Shown: positions 8,567 to 17,597 of the stretch, piece by piece
Layout: the number at the start of each line of letters is the position of its first letter
Numbering within the stretch: position 1 is the stretch's first letter
Source of the DNA: Deltaproteobacteria bacterium
GTDB lineage: Bacteria; Acidobacteriota; Thermoanaerobaculia; Multivoradales; JAHZIX01
Assembly: GCA_022601195.1 (NCBI GenBank)
Contig: JAHZIX010000018.1
Coordinates: 62,001 to 126,000 of the forward strand
DNA: 64,000 nucleotides
Direction of reading: 5' to 3'
Notes under the pieces: generated by a model
Told to the model about the DNA's origin: nothing
Database searches by the model: none
The model's input: the letters and a program-made list of their open reading frames with translations, nothing else
Program-made: the position numbers and the translations under genes

Positions 8567-9727
8567 ATGCAGTCACCGACCACGAACCGATCACGTTCTC
8601 GTTGGTTGCCCCTATTTGTAGCCACGGTGGGTTTGCTCGGTTGGGTTTTCGGTGCTACGGCAGTCACTCTGAAGAAGATTCCGGATCCCCGGCCCGGGGG
8701 CTGGGTCGTGGACCAAACCGAGACTCTGAGCCCGAGGCTCGAGAGCCAGCTCAATGGGGTCGCCGAGCGGGTTCACGAGCAGGGCGGTGAGTTGGTGGTG
8801 GTGGTGGTCGACAACCTGTCTGGTGCTCAACCCCGACGCTTCGCTACGGACCTGGGCAATCGCTGGAACCTGAATCCTCGAGGGGTGTTGATGCTTCTAG
8901 CCAAAGGCTCCCGGGCCGCTGAGATCATTCTGGGGCGACAGGTGGAGAGCGCAGCTCAGATCCGCACCAGTCAACAGATCATGGACAGCATCCTGGTGCC
9001 TTCGTTTCGATCCGGGCGATATGGGGAAGGCTTGTTGGCGGGGGCTCAAGCAATCGAGAAGAGGATCTTGGGCCCGGAAGCGGTGACAGCTACGGCGCCC
9101 GACAGGCAGCAAAGCTCGGGCTCCGCAGAGATAGGAGCCCAAGGCTTGATGGCAGAGGAAGCTGAACTGGCCAGGGAGGCCAGGCAGTCTGGGAGGACAG
9201 CGCCCCCTGCGGAATCACCCAGCTCCGGGCTTGGGGGAATTCTCGCCAAGGCCCTCGCCTTCCTGCTCGCTGCTGGCGCCGCCATCCAAGGGGCAATCTG
9301 GGTTCTCCGGCCACCCCGCTGCAAGAGCTGTGACGTGCCGCGGGTCCAGCTTGGAGAGTACGAGGAAGACGCCCATCTCTCCGCGCCAGAGCGCCTGGAA
9401 GAGACTCTCGATAGCGTCGACTACCGCCTTTGGGCCTGCCCCAGCTGTGGCGACGTCCTCAAGCGTCGGCACAAGCGCTGGTTGACCCGTCAAAAGCGAT
9501 GCCCAGCTTGCAACTTCGTGACCATGAGCCAAGTCGAAACAGTGCTGGAGCAGGCTACCTCAGCCAGCTCCGGCCTAGCGGAAGTGGTGGAAGACTGCAC
9601 CAACTGTGACTACCACTCCACCACCACAACGACGATTCCTCGGGTGACTTCCAGCTCCAGCCACTCGAGCTCTTCTTCCGGAGGCGGGAGCTTCTCTTCC
9701 GGGAGTGGGGCCAGCGGCAGTTGGTAG
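8567..9727 (+). CDS. TPM-domain (YgcG-like) membrane protein with zinc-ribbon inserts
   Basis: 386 residues; ATG at 8567 has AGGAGG nine bases upstream. Signal/anchor sequence at residues 12-35, then a TPM domain (about 40-170) with GGWVVDQTETLSPRLESQLN, ELVVVVVDNLSG, GVLMLLAKGSRAAEIILGRQ and FRSGRYGEGLLAGAQAI. TPM domains occur in exported proteins such as plant Psb32 and bacterial YgcG and may bind metal or have phosphatase activity. A second hydrophobic segment near residues 225-250 is followed by a Cys-rich part with four CxxC pairs (CKSC, CPSC, CPAC, CTNC), probably zinc ribbons. The tail is Ser/Gly-rich and ends in GASGSW, typical of YgcG-type proteins. Confidence 0.8.
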   Translation: MQSPTTNRSRSRWLPLFVATVGLLGWVFGATAVTLKKIPDPRPGGWVVDQTETLSPRLESQLNGVAERVHEQGGELVVVVVDNLSGAQPRRFATDLGNRWNLNPRGVLMLLAKGSRAAEIILGRQVESAAQIRTSQQIMDSILVPSFRSGRYGEGLLAGAQAIEKRILGPEAVTATAPDRQQSSGSAEIGAQGLMAEEAELAREARQSGRTAPPAESPSSGLGGILAKALAFLLAAGAAIQGAIWVLRPPRCKSCDVPRVQLGEYEEDAHLSAPERLEETLDSVDYRLWACPSCGDVLKRRHKRWLTRQKRCPACNFVTMSQVETVLEQATSASSGLAEVVEDCTNCDYHSTTTTTIPRVTSSSSHSSSSSGGGSFSSGSGASGSW

Positions 9728-9740
9728 GGCTTGGCTTCGG

Positions 9741-9792
9741 CCTCCGGAATCCCGGAGGGGCGGCAGGATTCAGCGAGGGAAGAACTCCCTCG
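9741..9792. terminator. Two hairpins between convergent genes
   Basis: CCTCCGG-AATC-CCGGAGG (9741-9758) and CGAGGGA-AGAAC-TCCCTCG (9774-9792) are perfect 7-bp stems between the convergent TPM and membrane-protein genes. Neither has a strong T-tract; together they could end transcription from both sides. Confidence 0.45.
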
Positions 9793-9805
9793 TTCCCAAC
9801 AGCTA

Positions 9806-10228
9806 TCAGGTCAGCCATCCCCGATCTATTCCTTTTCGAGCCAGGAGGACGAGAAGGATGGCGACCACCAAGACAATCCCCTGCATGATCAGAACCCCTG
9901 CGCCAGCGGAGGCCGCTTTCATGATGCCGAAGAGAGCGATGTCTTGGAAAACGACTCCCGCCAGAGAGGCGACGAGAGCCATGAAGGCCCAGCGCTTGCG
10001 AAAGATCAGTCCAAGGCAACCGATGGCGCCGGCCCAAACGGCGATGGCCGTGGCACCGACTGCCCAAGCAGGGCGAGCCGCGTACATGGCTTGTTGAGCT
10101 TCGCCCATCTGAGCAATGTCGTCGGGAGTGAGGCGCGCATCGGCCAGATAGGCAGCGCAGCCCATCAAATTCCACAATAGGGCGACAATGGCTACGGGGC
10201 GAAACCACTTCGGTGCGTTGCTGCTCAT
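9806..10228 (-). CDS. Small four-helix integral membrane protein
   Basis: 140 residues from the ATG at 10228, which has AAGGAG ten bases upstream. Four hydrophobic helices: residues about 10-30 (PVAIVALLWNLMGCAAYL), 55-75 (WAVGATAIAVWAGAIGCLGL), 80-100 (WAFMALVASLAGVVFQDIAL) and 110-130 (GVLIMQGIVLVVAILLVLLA). The pattern resembles small proteins often labelled sugar transporter without experimental support; that label should not be trusted. A cytoplasmic end KWFRP precedes helix 1. It is read toward the TPM gene and appears monocistronic. Confidence 0.7.
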   Translation of the reverse strand: MSSNAPKWFRPVAIVALLWNLMGCAAYLADARLTPDDIAQMGEAQQAMYAARPAWAVGATAIAVWAGAIGCLGLIFRKRWAFMALVASLAGVVFQDIALFGIMKAASAGAGVLIMQGIVLVVAILLVLLARKGIDRGWLT

Positions 10229-10652
10229 CGTTCTTCTCCTTCTGGTAGGTGGCGGGTCTCTTGCGCGTCGACGCGCCACCGCACTGCTTCTAGCCGGCTT
10301 CGGTGGCTGACTTCGAGGAACCGGCCTCAACCGGCAGGCCCAAGGATGGAGCGCTCAAGCGCCACCCAAAAACCGGTTCGCCCCGCCTTCTCCGCCTTGG
10401 ACTCGGTAGTTTGTTTCCTAGATTGTAGTGCATCGACTAGAGCCCCCACTACGCCCCCGAACCAGTGCCGCCAAACCAAGCGGTAACCGAATGTCGGGAA
10501 TTCCCGAGCCAAGGAAGCCAAAAGGCAACCGAATGTCGGATCGGGCGTCGCCCGTGCTAGTCAGTGGGAAGCAAAAGTGGGCGATGAGCTGAATTTCAAG
10601 AAAATCTCTCTCCTGTGCAGGAATCCCACCCGACTTTGCGTTCTTAGAAGGC
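10229..10652. other. Intergenic, 424 bp, with REP-like units
   Basis: Contains the promoter of the membrane protein at the left and two REP-like units on the right (10482-10554), directly before the transposase. No gene is supported. Confidence 0.5.
10482..10554. repeat. Two REP-like units upstream of the transposase
   Basis: Two copies of AACCGAATGTCGG (from 10485 and 10527) are each followed at once by a short palindrome: CGGGAATTCCCG (10495-10506) and CGGGCGTCGCCCG (10542-10554). A conserved head plus hairpin, next to a Y1 REP-associated transposase, is the layout of REP/RAYT systems. A third head, inverted, with its own palindrome lies at 53051-53076. Confidence 0.6.
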
Positions 10653-11609
10653 ATGACCCACCGACTTCGCTACGCACCCCTCGGCCCGAACGGCGAAACC
10701 CTCGTCGAAATCACCCATCGCTGCTTGGCGGGCATGTTCCTCTTGCGCCCCTCGAAGCGACTCAACTCCATCGTCACCGGCGTCCTGGCCCGGGCTCAGC
10801 AAAAGCATGAGATCCGCATCCATGCTTGCTCCTATCTAAGCAACCACGGGCACCTGCTGATCAGCGCCAAGAGTCAGAAGCAGATCTCCTCCTTCATGGA
10901 GTTCGTTAGCTCCAACATCGCTCGAGAGGTCAACCTCCTTCACAAATGGAAAACCCGATTCTGGGCCAAGCCCTACACCGGCATTCCCGTGGTCGGCAGG
11001 GATGCGATCCAAATAGAGCGCCTCAAATACATCCTCAGTCAGGGCACCAAAGAGGGCCTCGTGGACAGCCCTAAGAACTGGCCGGGTATCAACGCCGCCA
11101 AGGCCCTCGCCAATGGTCAAAATCTCGAGGGAATCTGGGTGAATCGCACCGCCCTCCACAAAGCCCGCCGCAAGCTTGGGCCGGAAAAAGCCCACGCAAT
11201 CGACTTCGAAGAAGAGCTCACCCTGGAGCTTTCCCCCCTCCCTTGTTGGATTCATCTCGAACCGGAGAAACGACAAAAAGAAGTCCAAGGACTCATTAAA
11301 GAAATCGAAGAAGAGGCCACCGCCCACCGCCGTCGCGAAGGCACCCGCCTCGTTGGCCGCCGGGCTGTTCTACGGCAAGACCCTCACCACCGCCCCGACA
11401 ACCTCAAAACTTCCCCGGCCCCAAAAGTCCACGCGGAGAACAAAACATTAAGGGAACAATTTTTCCAAGCCTACCGGCTCTTCACCGAGGCCTTCCGGCG
11501 CGCTGCGGAGAAGCTCCGAGAAGGTGACCTGACCGTAGAGTTCCCTATAGGGAGCTTTCCTCCTGCGTTGCCCTTTGTCGAGGCGATTCAGGGCCTGAAG
11601 CCTGGGTAG
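10653..11609 (+). CDS. REP-associated tyrosine transposase (Y1/HUH family)
   Basis: 318 residues. The HUH motif appears as SYLSNHGHLLISA (residues about 62-74), where family members read MSNHxHLL, preceded by hydrophobic strand positions. Downstream residues (IERLKYILSQGTKEGLV) place a Tyr in the helix where the Y1 catalytic tyrosine is expected. The start part (ETLVEITHRCLAGMFLLRPS) matches the beta-strand 1 pattern with VEITxR. A C-terminal helical region (REQFFQAYRLFTEAFRRAAE) is repeated as a relic at about 18.46 kb. These enzymes act on REP hairpins, and REP-like units lie directly upstream. Both HUH His residues are present, so it may be active. Confidence 0.85.
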   Translation: MTHRLRYAPLGPNGETLVEITHRCLAGMFLLRPSKRLNSIVTGVLARAQQKHEIRIHACSYLSNHGHLLISAKSQKQISSFMEFVSSNIAREVNLLHKWKTRFWAKPYTGIPVVGRDAIQIERLKYILSQGTKEGLVDSPKNWPGINAAKALANGQNLEGIWVNRTALHKARRKLGPEKAHAIDFEEELTLELSPLPCWIHLEPEKRQKEVQGLIKEIEEEATAHRRREGTRLVGRRAVLRQDPHHRPDNLKTSPAPKVHAENKTLREQFFQAYRLFTEAFRRAAEKLREGDLTVEFPIGSFPPALPFVEAIQGLKPG

Positions 11610-11824
11610 CGGCCTGTAACCTGAGAACTCCCGCCAGATTCGATCACCTACCACAGGTGATCACGGCCAAGGTGTACCTGGAAGGTAGATTCGCCCCGAA
11701 AGTCTTTCCGAGAAACGCCCTGAAAGGCGGTCAAGAGCGCCATTTGGCATCCACAGCCAACCCAAAACCGAAAGAACCGGCCTGCCCCGACTACCAATGA
11801 CTCCCAAGGCGATTCTTCTTTCGC

Positions 11825-11902
11825 CACTCGGTTACCGGTGACGCCCTTTTCACCACTCGGTTACGGCTGATTCCGGATTCTCTTTTCATCACTCGGTTAC
11901 GG
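11825..11902 (+). repeat. Three direct repeats of CACTCGGTTAC
   Basis: CACTCGGTTAC occurs at 11825-11835, 11854-11864 and 11892-11902. The last two extend to CACTCGGTTACGGCTGAT and are each preceded by CTTTTCA. Spacing is 29 and 38 bp, so it is not a regular array. They sit between the transposase and the end of the convergent secreted-protein gene and may be remnants of the same REP-type family. Confidence 0.5.
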
Positions 11903-11909
11903 CTGATGG

Positions 11910-14036
11910 TCAGGGAAAGGCCTCAGTATCCCCCTGGCTCGCGAAGGTTCCAGAGGGATTGAAGTAGGTGCGAGTGGTTTCCTGTAGACGATCCTCTATG
12001 GACAAGGTGTATTCGACATTCGAGAGAGCGCCATAAAACACCCAGAAATGGCCGTTGACCGCACGTCCATCGAGAACCTTGAGAACCACTTCGGCGCGAA
12101 CCGGATTGAAAAACCAAAAGTACCCTGTATCCGTTGTCAAAGAGACTCCATGCCCAATACCAGTGTTGCCGGAAAAGTCTCGCCACGAAAGGCTAGCGGC
12201 AAAGCGACCTGCTTCGAATTCCAAGAGGTCCCCAGTGGTACCTGCTATCGATTCCACATCCAACACGGGGCCTTCCTCGCCCGGAACCTCTGGCAACAGA
12301 GCAGCCAATGCCTCTGGACTCAGAGAACCACCAGCGGGAAAGATCCCCCTAGCTGTTGCCCCCAGAGGAGCTTCCCCAGGAAAGGCTGCCGTGTCACCTA
12401 CACTTGAGAAAGTTCGGGCGGGGCTGCGATAAACCTTCTGGATGCCGGCCTGAGTATCCGTCACTGTGAGTTGATACTCAACATTGGAGAGAGCTCCATA
12501 GAAGACCCAGAAATTCCCATTGACGGCACCACCGTCAACTACCTTGACTACCAACTCGACGTTCTCTGGGCGGAAGAACCAGAAGTAGCCACTCTCCGAC
12601 GAGAGGGCCTCTGCACCGCCTTGCCCATCTCTCTCGTTGAGATCTGCCCACGCGACTTCGACACGGAACCGACCGTCCTCCCCTAGGCAAAGAGTGTTCG
12701 GGCTGGAAGAGCAACGAGAGCGCAGAGCCCTCGTCGTCCTCTCGAAAAAACCATCAACCAAAGATCTAGAATTCAACAACACCAGAGGTTCTTCGCCGCC
12801 GATGATAGAGCGGAGATTCTGATCGCCCTTGAACCGTGAGTTGACCTGAAAATCTTCTGAAATAGGAAAGCCCTCGACCGAATACCAACGAGCGAAAACT
12901 CCACTTTCGTCCCCGTCACGGCCTGTATGGTCGGTCCAAGCAACGAGGTAGTCACCATTCTGGCGCACCGCTAGGTACGCGTGACCGAGACTCGGGCGAA
13001 ACCCGATCGGCATAGGCATATCTGGGAGCAACTCGACTCTCCCTGGCAAGAGATTTCCCATCACATCGAGGCGTTCGACAACGACCTTGTCGAAATTGCC
13101 AACTAGCGCCCAAGTCACCACTATTTCACCATTTGGAAGGCGCACAGCATCGCCAAGCTGTTGAGGTGCTGAATCGTCCCCGTCTTCTGTATCTCTGCCG
13201 AACCAAGAGTGGGCGGACAGCAACGTTCCATCAATACCGATCCGGCGATAGGAGACATCTTGAAACGAGGGCTCGTCACCATACGACTCCCAGATCAGGA
13301 GGAAGTCATCTTGATCTCCCGGGAGGATACGACTCACCCCACCATCGTAGGAAAGTTGTAAGAAAAAATCGCTGACTTGCACCTCAGGACCAAGAGCCAT
13401 TCCATCAGCCGAAAACCGACGGACCATCTGGCGGGACCGGTAACCTGTGATCTCTTCCTGGAATTCCGGCCCCATTTGGGACCAGGAAAAGACCAGCTCT
13501 CCGTTCGGGAAAACGCCAACGTTTGGAAAGGTATTGGCTTGGGCCGTGTTCGTATTGAGCTGGAACTCTTCTGCTAGAGCAACCCCTTGGCGAGAGAAAC
13601 GACGTGCTAGAGCATCTCCACCCAATTCGAGATCGCAATTATTGCCGCCGAGCTCATCCTGTTCTGACCAAAGGAGGAGGAATTCCGCCTCCGTCAGGCT
13701 GGCGGAAACACCCTCAAAATGGCTCCAGCAGCGAGGAAAGTCCGGAATATCAAAGGGTGCTGCGATCGGGTTACCGTCGGAGGAAAAGATTTGTCCTCGC
13801 GCCAGGGGACCAGTCGGCCCAAATTGATAACGAAGAAAGAGAGTTTCCTGTCGATCTACCGACAGGAAACTCTGCCTCACCACTCCCCCTTCGACTTCAA
13901 ATGACTCCAAAGACTGTTCAATCCCCTGAGGAAGCGGAGCTCCTTCCAATGGCTGCGCCCCGATCGCTTCGCTAAAGAAAGTGACACATAGGACCAGGAA
14001 TGTAAGGATTGGTATCTGTTTCTGGATCAGTCTCAT
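11910..14036 (-). CDS. Large secreted protein with two C-terminal 'FWVFYGALSNVEY' domains
   Basis: 708 residues from the ATG at 14036 (AGAGGAG ten bases upstream), with a signal peptide ending SEAIGA. Residues about 25-470 are a repeat-rich beta-structure (NGEIVVTWALVG, NGDYLVAWTDHTGRDGDES, DDFLLIWESYGDE), consistent with a beta-propeller of the kind that lists values. Two copies of a ~95-residue domain follow. One holds RFRVEVAWADLNERDGQG, SESGYFWFFRPENVELVVKV and GNFWVFYGALSNVEYQLTV; the other holds ASLSWRDFSGNTGIG, TDTGYFWFFNPVRAEVVLKV and GHFWVFYGALSNVEYTLSI. This domain is common in exported proteins of Thermoanaerobaculia-type genomes; its role is unknown. Confidence 0.75.
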   Translation of the reverse strand: MRLIQKQIPILTFLVLCVTFFSEAIGAQPLEGAPLPQGIEQSLESFEVEGGVVRQSFLSVDRQETLFLRYQFGPTGPLARGQIFSSDGNPIAAPFDIPDFPRCWSHFEGVSASLTEAEFLLLWSEQDELGGNNCDLELGGDALARRFSRQGVALAEEFQLNTNTAQANTFPNVGVFPNGELVFSWSQMGPEFQEEITGYRSRQMVRRFSADGMALGPEVQVSDFFLQLSYDGGVSRILPGDQDDFLLIWESYGDEPSFQDVSYRRIGIDGTLLSAHSWFGRDTEDGDDSAPQQLGDAVRLPNGEIVVTWALVGNFDKVVVERLDVMGNLLPGRVELLPDMPMPIGFRPSLGHAYLAVRQNGDYLVAWTDHTGRDGDESGVFARWYSVEGFPISEDFQVNSRFKGDQNLRSIIGGEEPLVLLNSRSLVDGFFERTTRALRSRCSSSPNTLCLGEDGRFRVEVAWADLNERDGQGGAEALSSESGYFWFFRPENVELVVKVVDGGAVNGNFWVFYGALSNVEYQLTVTDTQAGIQKVYRSPARTFSSVGDTAAFPGEAPLGATARGIFPAGGSLSPEALAALLPEVPGEEGPVLDVESIAGTTGDLLEFEAGRFAASLSWRDFSGNTGIGHGVSLTTDTGYFWFFNPVRAEVVLKVLDGRAVNGHFWVFYGALSNVEYTLSIEDRLQETTRTYFNPSGTFASQGDTEAFP

Positions 14037-14940
14037 TCTCGAGTTCTCCTCTTGAGCACTGCAGAGTCGATCATCTGTGACCTGGCGGCCACTCCAGACG
14101 TAGATATTATCAAACTCCCTAAGATTAATCTTCAAAAACTTCTAATCATGAGCAGGTCTTGCGTTCAAGATTCCCGCTGTAATCCTGTCTTCTCGGGCTC
14201 CACCGACCAAATTCGTTCCCTGTAGAGGGTCCGCGAGAAAGCCGGCCGCAAGGGAATCGACAAAGACGGCTGAGCCGAGAGACTCGCCCGTCGCGGAGAT
14301 CTCTCGCCCCCACAGCAAGTTCGTCGGTTCCGGGACCACCCCGAGAAGGGAAGGCGGTCCCTTCGGAATTGCCGGACGAAGTTTCTAAGGTCGTGGGTCG
14401 GTAGGGGGGCGGGACCGTCTTGGATGGCCGGTTTCCCCTCCCTGAAGGGACGGAGACGAAGGAACAGCGCGAATAGTCCGCTTCTCAGTTCCATCGACTT
14501 TCTGTGCTCTCGAGGTGAGATTCGCGATTTCTTGGCATCGTTCCCCACTCCCCTCGACGGTCTTGCAAGGGGGTTTTCAAGGGAGATCTTCAGTATTTGG
14601 CTATGGACTCGGCTGTGGATTCGGCTGCGGATTCGGCTCTGCGGGCTTGTCTGGCACTGGCGAGTGCTGGCCGGCTAATGATAAAGCTATGCGCTATTTC
14701 GGATAAGATGACTTCTCGAATGTACTCGAAGCCAACTTCGAATCGATTTGGCGGGTTTGAGGACCATTCGACGTAGCAACAAGTTAGCGAAATAGTCGCA
14801 CTCGGCTGTTGCCCTATCCAACAGAAGCTCGATTCGACATCGCTTCACCTATTCGGCCACTTGAGCCCATCGCTGTTTCAAAGGGGATCCCATTTGCTTG
14901 TCTTTCACCCTTCCTCTCCCATTTCTCAAAGGAGTGTTCC
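14037..14940. other. Large intergenic region, about 900 bp
   Basis: No reading frame has both a ribosome-binding site and a recognisable protein pattern. It must contain the divergent promoters of its two neighbours. Around 14600-14645 there is a short degenerate tandem repeat of GGATTCGGCTGC/TGG type. The rest shows no structure I can name. Confidence 0.5.
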
Positions 14941-16419
14941 ATGAAGAGAGCAGCCATCTACTCGATTCTCGTCGCCAGCTACGTGAGTGTATTCGCCGCG
15001 GAATTTGGCCGAAATGCTGCTGCGGCAGATGCAGGCCCCATCAACAGCTTCAACGCCGCTTGGATCCTCAGCGAGGACCCTGGCGTCGGCTTCGAAGGCT
15101 CACCGACCTACTGTGACCTGGATGGCGATGGTCAGGACGAAGCCATCGTGGCCGTGGGTTCTGGTGCAGCTCCCATGCCCCTGGACCCGGCCTATGTCGA
15201 AGCGGTCGATCCGCTGACCGGTAGCCGACTCTGGCGGGCCGCCCAGGGAAATTCCGGCTTCGCTAACCCCCTTTGCCGCGACGTCGACGGTGACGGCGTG
15301 CTGGATGTGCTGACCGCCGGCCGCTTCGGTGACGTAAAGGCGTTGTCGGGAATCGACGGAACCGTCCTGTGGTCCTTGAACGACCTCAATCCCGGGGCCA
15401 TCGACGACGACGCCAACACCTACTCTCCCGTGTCCGCGCCGGAGCGCCCGGAGGTGGTCTTTGTCACCACGGGAGGCGGAGTCGATCAGGGTCAGAACCC
15501 ACGCAACCCTGGGTCCGTTCTCGCCATCGACCTGGATGGCAACATCGTCGCTCGTTGGGACGAGCCCAGTCAGCACGAGATCTACACCTCCCCCGCGGTC
15601 AAGGCCATCGGCCGGCATCACCGCAACATCTTGCTGGTGGTCGGCTCCGGCGGCGAGACGCTTCCCGGCAGCCTGCACTTCCTGCTCTACAACACCTTCT
15701 TCAAGCGCTTCTTTCCCTATGCCGAAGTGCCCACTGTTTGCGAAACCGGCGGTTACGTCGCCAGCCCGGTGCTCGGTGACATCACCGGCGACCGCTTCGG
15801 GGTTCCGGAAGTCGTCGCGGCAGATTTCTGCGGCACCGTCGCGGCTTTTAACATCCTGGGGCACGAGCTTTGGCGCCAGCCAACCAGTTGGCCCTTTGTC
15901 ATCTCCAACCCATTGCTCAGTGATCTGGATGCCGATGGCGTGTTCGACGTCGTCATCAACAGCATCGCGGTCAACCCGAGCCTCCCCGATACCTTTCCCC
16001 TCATCGACGCCTCCCTCGACACCTTCCATGGGGCGAGTGGCGCTCCTCTCTGGTCATCGCCCTTGAAATTGGCCCCCTTCGCGACCCCGGCCGCCGCTGA
16101 CGTCGATGGGGACGGCGTGGAGGACATCTGGGTGGCGACGCAGCACTTCTTCCTGCCCAGCGAGCTGACGGTGTATTCCGGAGCCGATGGTTCGGAGCTG
16201 GTGGCCTATGGCAGCGTTAGCTGGGCCGGTTCGCCGGTGCTCAACGACGCCGACGGCGACGGGTCGATCGATGCGTTGGTCATGGACGCTCCGCCGGTGT
16301 TCGCCCCTCCCTTCCCCCCCGTGAGCACGATTCTGGTCAACCTACCCGGTGTGGCCTTCGATGCGAACGCTTCCTGGAGCGGCTTCCGAGGCCCTGATCA
16401 CGACGGGTACCGGCGCTGA
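14941..16419 (+). CDS. Secreted FG-GAP/VCBS-type beta-propeller protein
   Basis: 492 residues from ATG 14941 (AAAGGAG nine bases upstream); a longer frame opens at 14809 but the ribosome site and signal peptide support the shorter start. The signal peptide (IYSILVASYVSVFAAE) is followed by repeats with calcium-binding-like Asp motifs: DLDGDGQDEAIVAVG, DVDGDGVLDVLTAG, DLDADGVFDVVINS, DVDGDGVEDIWVAT, DADGDGSIDALVM. This is the FG-GAP/VCBS repeat pattern of extracellular beta-propellers. No enzyme domain is present. It probably acts outside the cell; its partner is unknown. Confidence 0.85.
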   Translation: MKRAAIYSILVASYVSVFAAEFGRNAAAADAGPINSFNAAWILSEDPGVGFEGSPTYCDLDGDGQDEAIVAVGSGAAPMPLDPAYVEAVDPLTGSRLWRAAQGNSGFANPLCRDVDGDGVLDVLTAGRFGDVKALSGIDGTVLWSLNDLNPGAIDDDANTYSPVSAPERPEVVFVTTGGGVDQGQNPRNPGSVLAIDLDGNIVARWDEPSQHEIYTSPAVKAIGRHHRNILLVVGSGGETLPGSLHFLLYNTFFKRFFPYAEVPTVCETGGYVASPVLGDITGDRFGVPEVVAADFCGTVAAFNILGHELWRQPTSWPFVISNPLLSDLDADGVFDVVINSIAVNPSLPDTFPLIDASLDTFHGASGAPLWSSPLKLAPFATPAAADVDGDGVEDIWVATQHFFLPSELTVYSGADGSELVAYGSVSWAGSPVLNDADGDGSIDALVMDAPPVFAPPFPPVSTILVNLPGVAFDANASWSGFRGPDHDGYRR

Positions 16420-16735
16420 CGGTAGGAAACCCGCGAACACTCTTCGTCACTCACCACTCGGCTGCGGAACCTCCACAAGAGCGCTCCGGAGCCGAGTGCT
16501 TCCCTTCCCAGAGTCACACCGGTCCCCAAAAACCAAAAGCCGCGAGTTTTCGTGGCAATTTGTATTGCCGCCACACCTTGGGTATATTCGTTCCATCCTA
16601 GAAGGACTTGCCTAGGCCTCAGCTCCTGGGAGACTTTGAGCAGCGAGGCGGAAACTCTCGATGGGTTCCTTTGCGAGAAGGATCTACTTGCAGTTTGCGG
16701 CAAGTCTCGATAACAAAACAGAAGGAGGAGCCGAA

Positions 16736-16987
16736 ATGGACCTAACAGGACTCATCATATTCTTAGCTATTGGTGCGATTGCAGGTTGGCTGGCTGGAAC
16801 CTTGATGAAGGGTGGCGGATTTGGTCTGCTGGGCAATATCGTTATTGGTGTTGTCGGGGCAGTATTGGGTGGTTGGGTCTTTGGTCTGCTCGGTATCGCC
16901 GCAGGGGGACTCATCGGGTCCATTGTTACCGCAACCATTGGTGCGGCCTTGTTGCTGTTCATTGTCCGCCTGATTAAAAAAGCTTAG
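16736..16987 (+). CDS. GlsB/YeaQ/YmgE-family stress-response membrane protein
   Basis: 83 residues, ATG 16736, with GGAGG about nine bases upstream. Three hydrophobic helices with strong Gly content follow the family pattern: LIIFLAIGAIAGWLAGTLMKG, then GLLGNIVIGVVGAVLGGWVF and SIVTATIGAALLLFIVRLIK. GAIAGWLAG and GNIVIGVVGAVLGG are the diagnostic parts. Family length is usual. Formerly called transglycosylase-associated protein; it is linked to envelope stress, and its mechanism is not established. It stands alone and is followed by a strong hairpin. Confidence 0.9.
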   Translation: MDLTGLIIFLAIGAIAGWLAGTLMKGGGFGLLGNIVIGVVGAVLGGWVFGLLGIAAGGLIGSIVTATIGAALLLFIVRLIKKA

Positions 16988-17315
16988 CAAGCCAAAACAT
17001 CATCCCAGCCGGCCGCAATCGCGGTCAGCTGGGTGCAGCCAATGGCCGCAGATTCTCTCGAGGATTCACAGTAGCTCACATGGGCAAAGGTAAGTTTGGT
17101 GGGCTTCACCTTCAGACTAGAAATCCCACTCCTAATCCGACCCAAACCCCAACCCAATCCCCGGTTCAAGCCCCGACTCGAAGCCTGTCCCATTCCCGGC
17201 AGTGGAAATGGCCAGAATTTCCCCTTCCTTGCTCTTTCAACCCGAGCCCCGGAACCCTCAAATGGCGGTAGTGAGCTTGTAGCAACGAAATGGCTTCATG
17301 GTGGTGCTTGTCACC
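16988..17315. other. Intergenic, 328 bp
   Basis: Contains the 17004-17033 hairpin and a low-complexity stretch of repeated CCNAACCC-type runs near 17127-17165. No gene is supported. Confidence 0.4.
17004..17033 (+). terminator. Hairpin after the GlsB-like gene
   Basis: CCCAGC pairs with GCTGGG at the base (17004-17009 / 17028-17033), with an inner CCGC-AATC-GCGG stem, 17 bp after the stop codon. There is no T-tract. Confidence 0.5.
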
Positions 17316-17597
17316 TCAGGGGCCGCCTTCACCGTGGCGAAAACTCAAATCGCAATCATCAATATTCTGCGACCCCAACTTGGAGAGGGGAATACAGCAG
17401 TTTCCCGGCCAAGGTTCGGCTCCCGAAACTTCCCAGTCGGCACAGACCATGCCCGGTGGGCAATCGTTGTGATGACTCTTCACCCATTCTCCACCGTCAG
17501 GAACTGCCGAGCAAACCATCGCTACCAAACACACAACAGCAAGACTCATGACGGTCCAACTTTTCCGAACTCGATTGAGGTGCATATTTTGGGGCAT
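17316..17597 (-). CDS. Small secreted cysteine-containing protein
   Basis: 93 residues from ATG 17597, which has AGAAGGAAG just upstream. A signal-like segment (SLAVVCLVAMVCSAV) is followed by a short mature part with four to five Cys (NDCPPGMVCADWEVSG, GNCCIPLSKLG, IDDCDLS). The spacing could allow disulfide bonding. No family was recognised. Another small Cys-containing secreted protein lies 170 bp away on the same strand but shares no clear sequence. Confidence 0.55.
   Translation of the reverse strand: MPQNMHLNRVRKSWTVMSLAVVCLVAMVCSAVPDGGEWVKSHHNDCPPGMVCADWEVSGAEPWPGNCCIPLSKLGSQNIDDCDLSFRHGEGGP

Noticed and set aside
11817..11910. CRISPR-like array
   Set aside because: Only three 11-base repeats with unequal spacing and no cas genes.
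14142..14678. Possible genes in the 900-bp gap
   Set aside because: Open frames there lack ribosome sites and recognisable patterns; one is a simple repeat translation.
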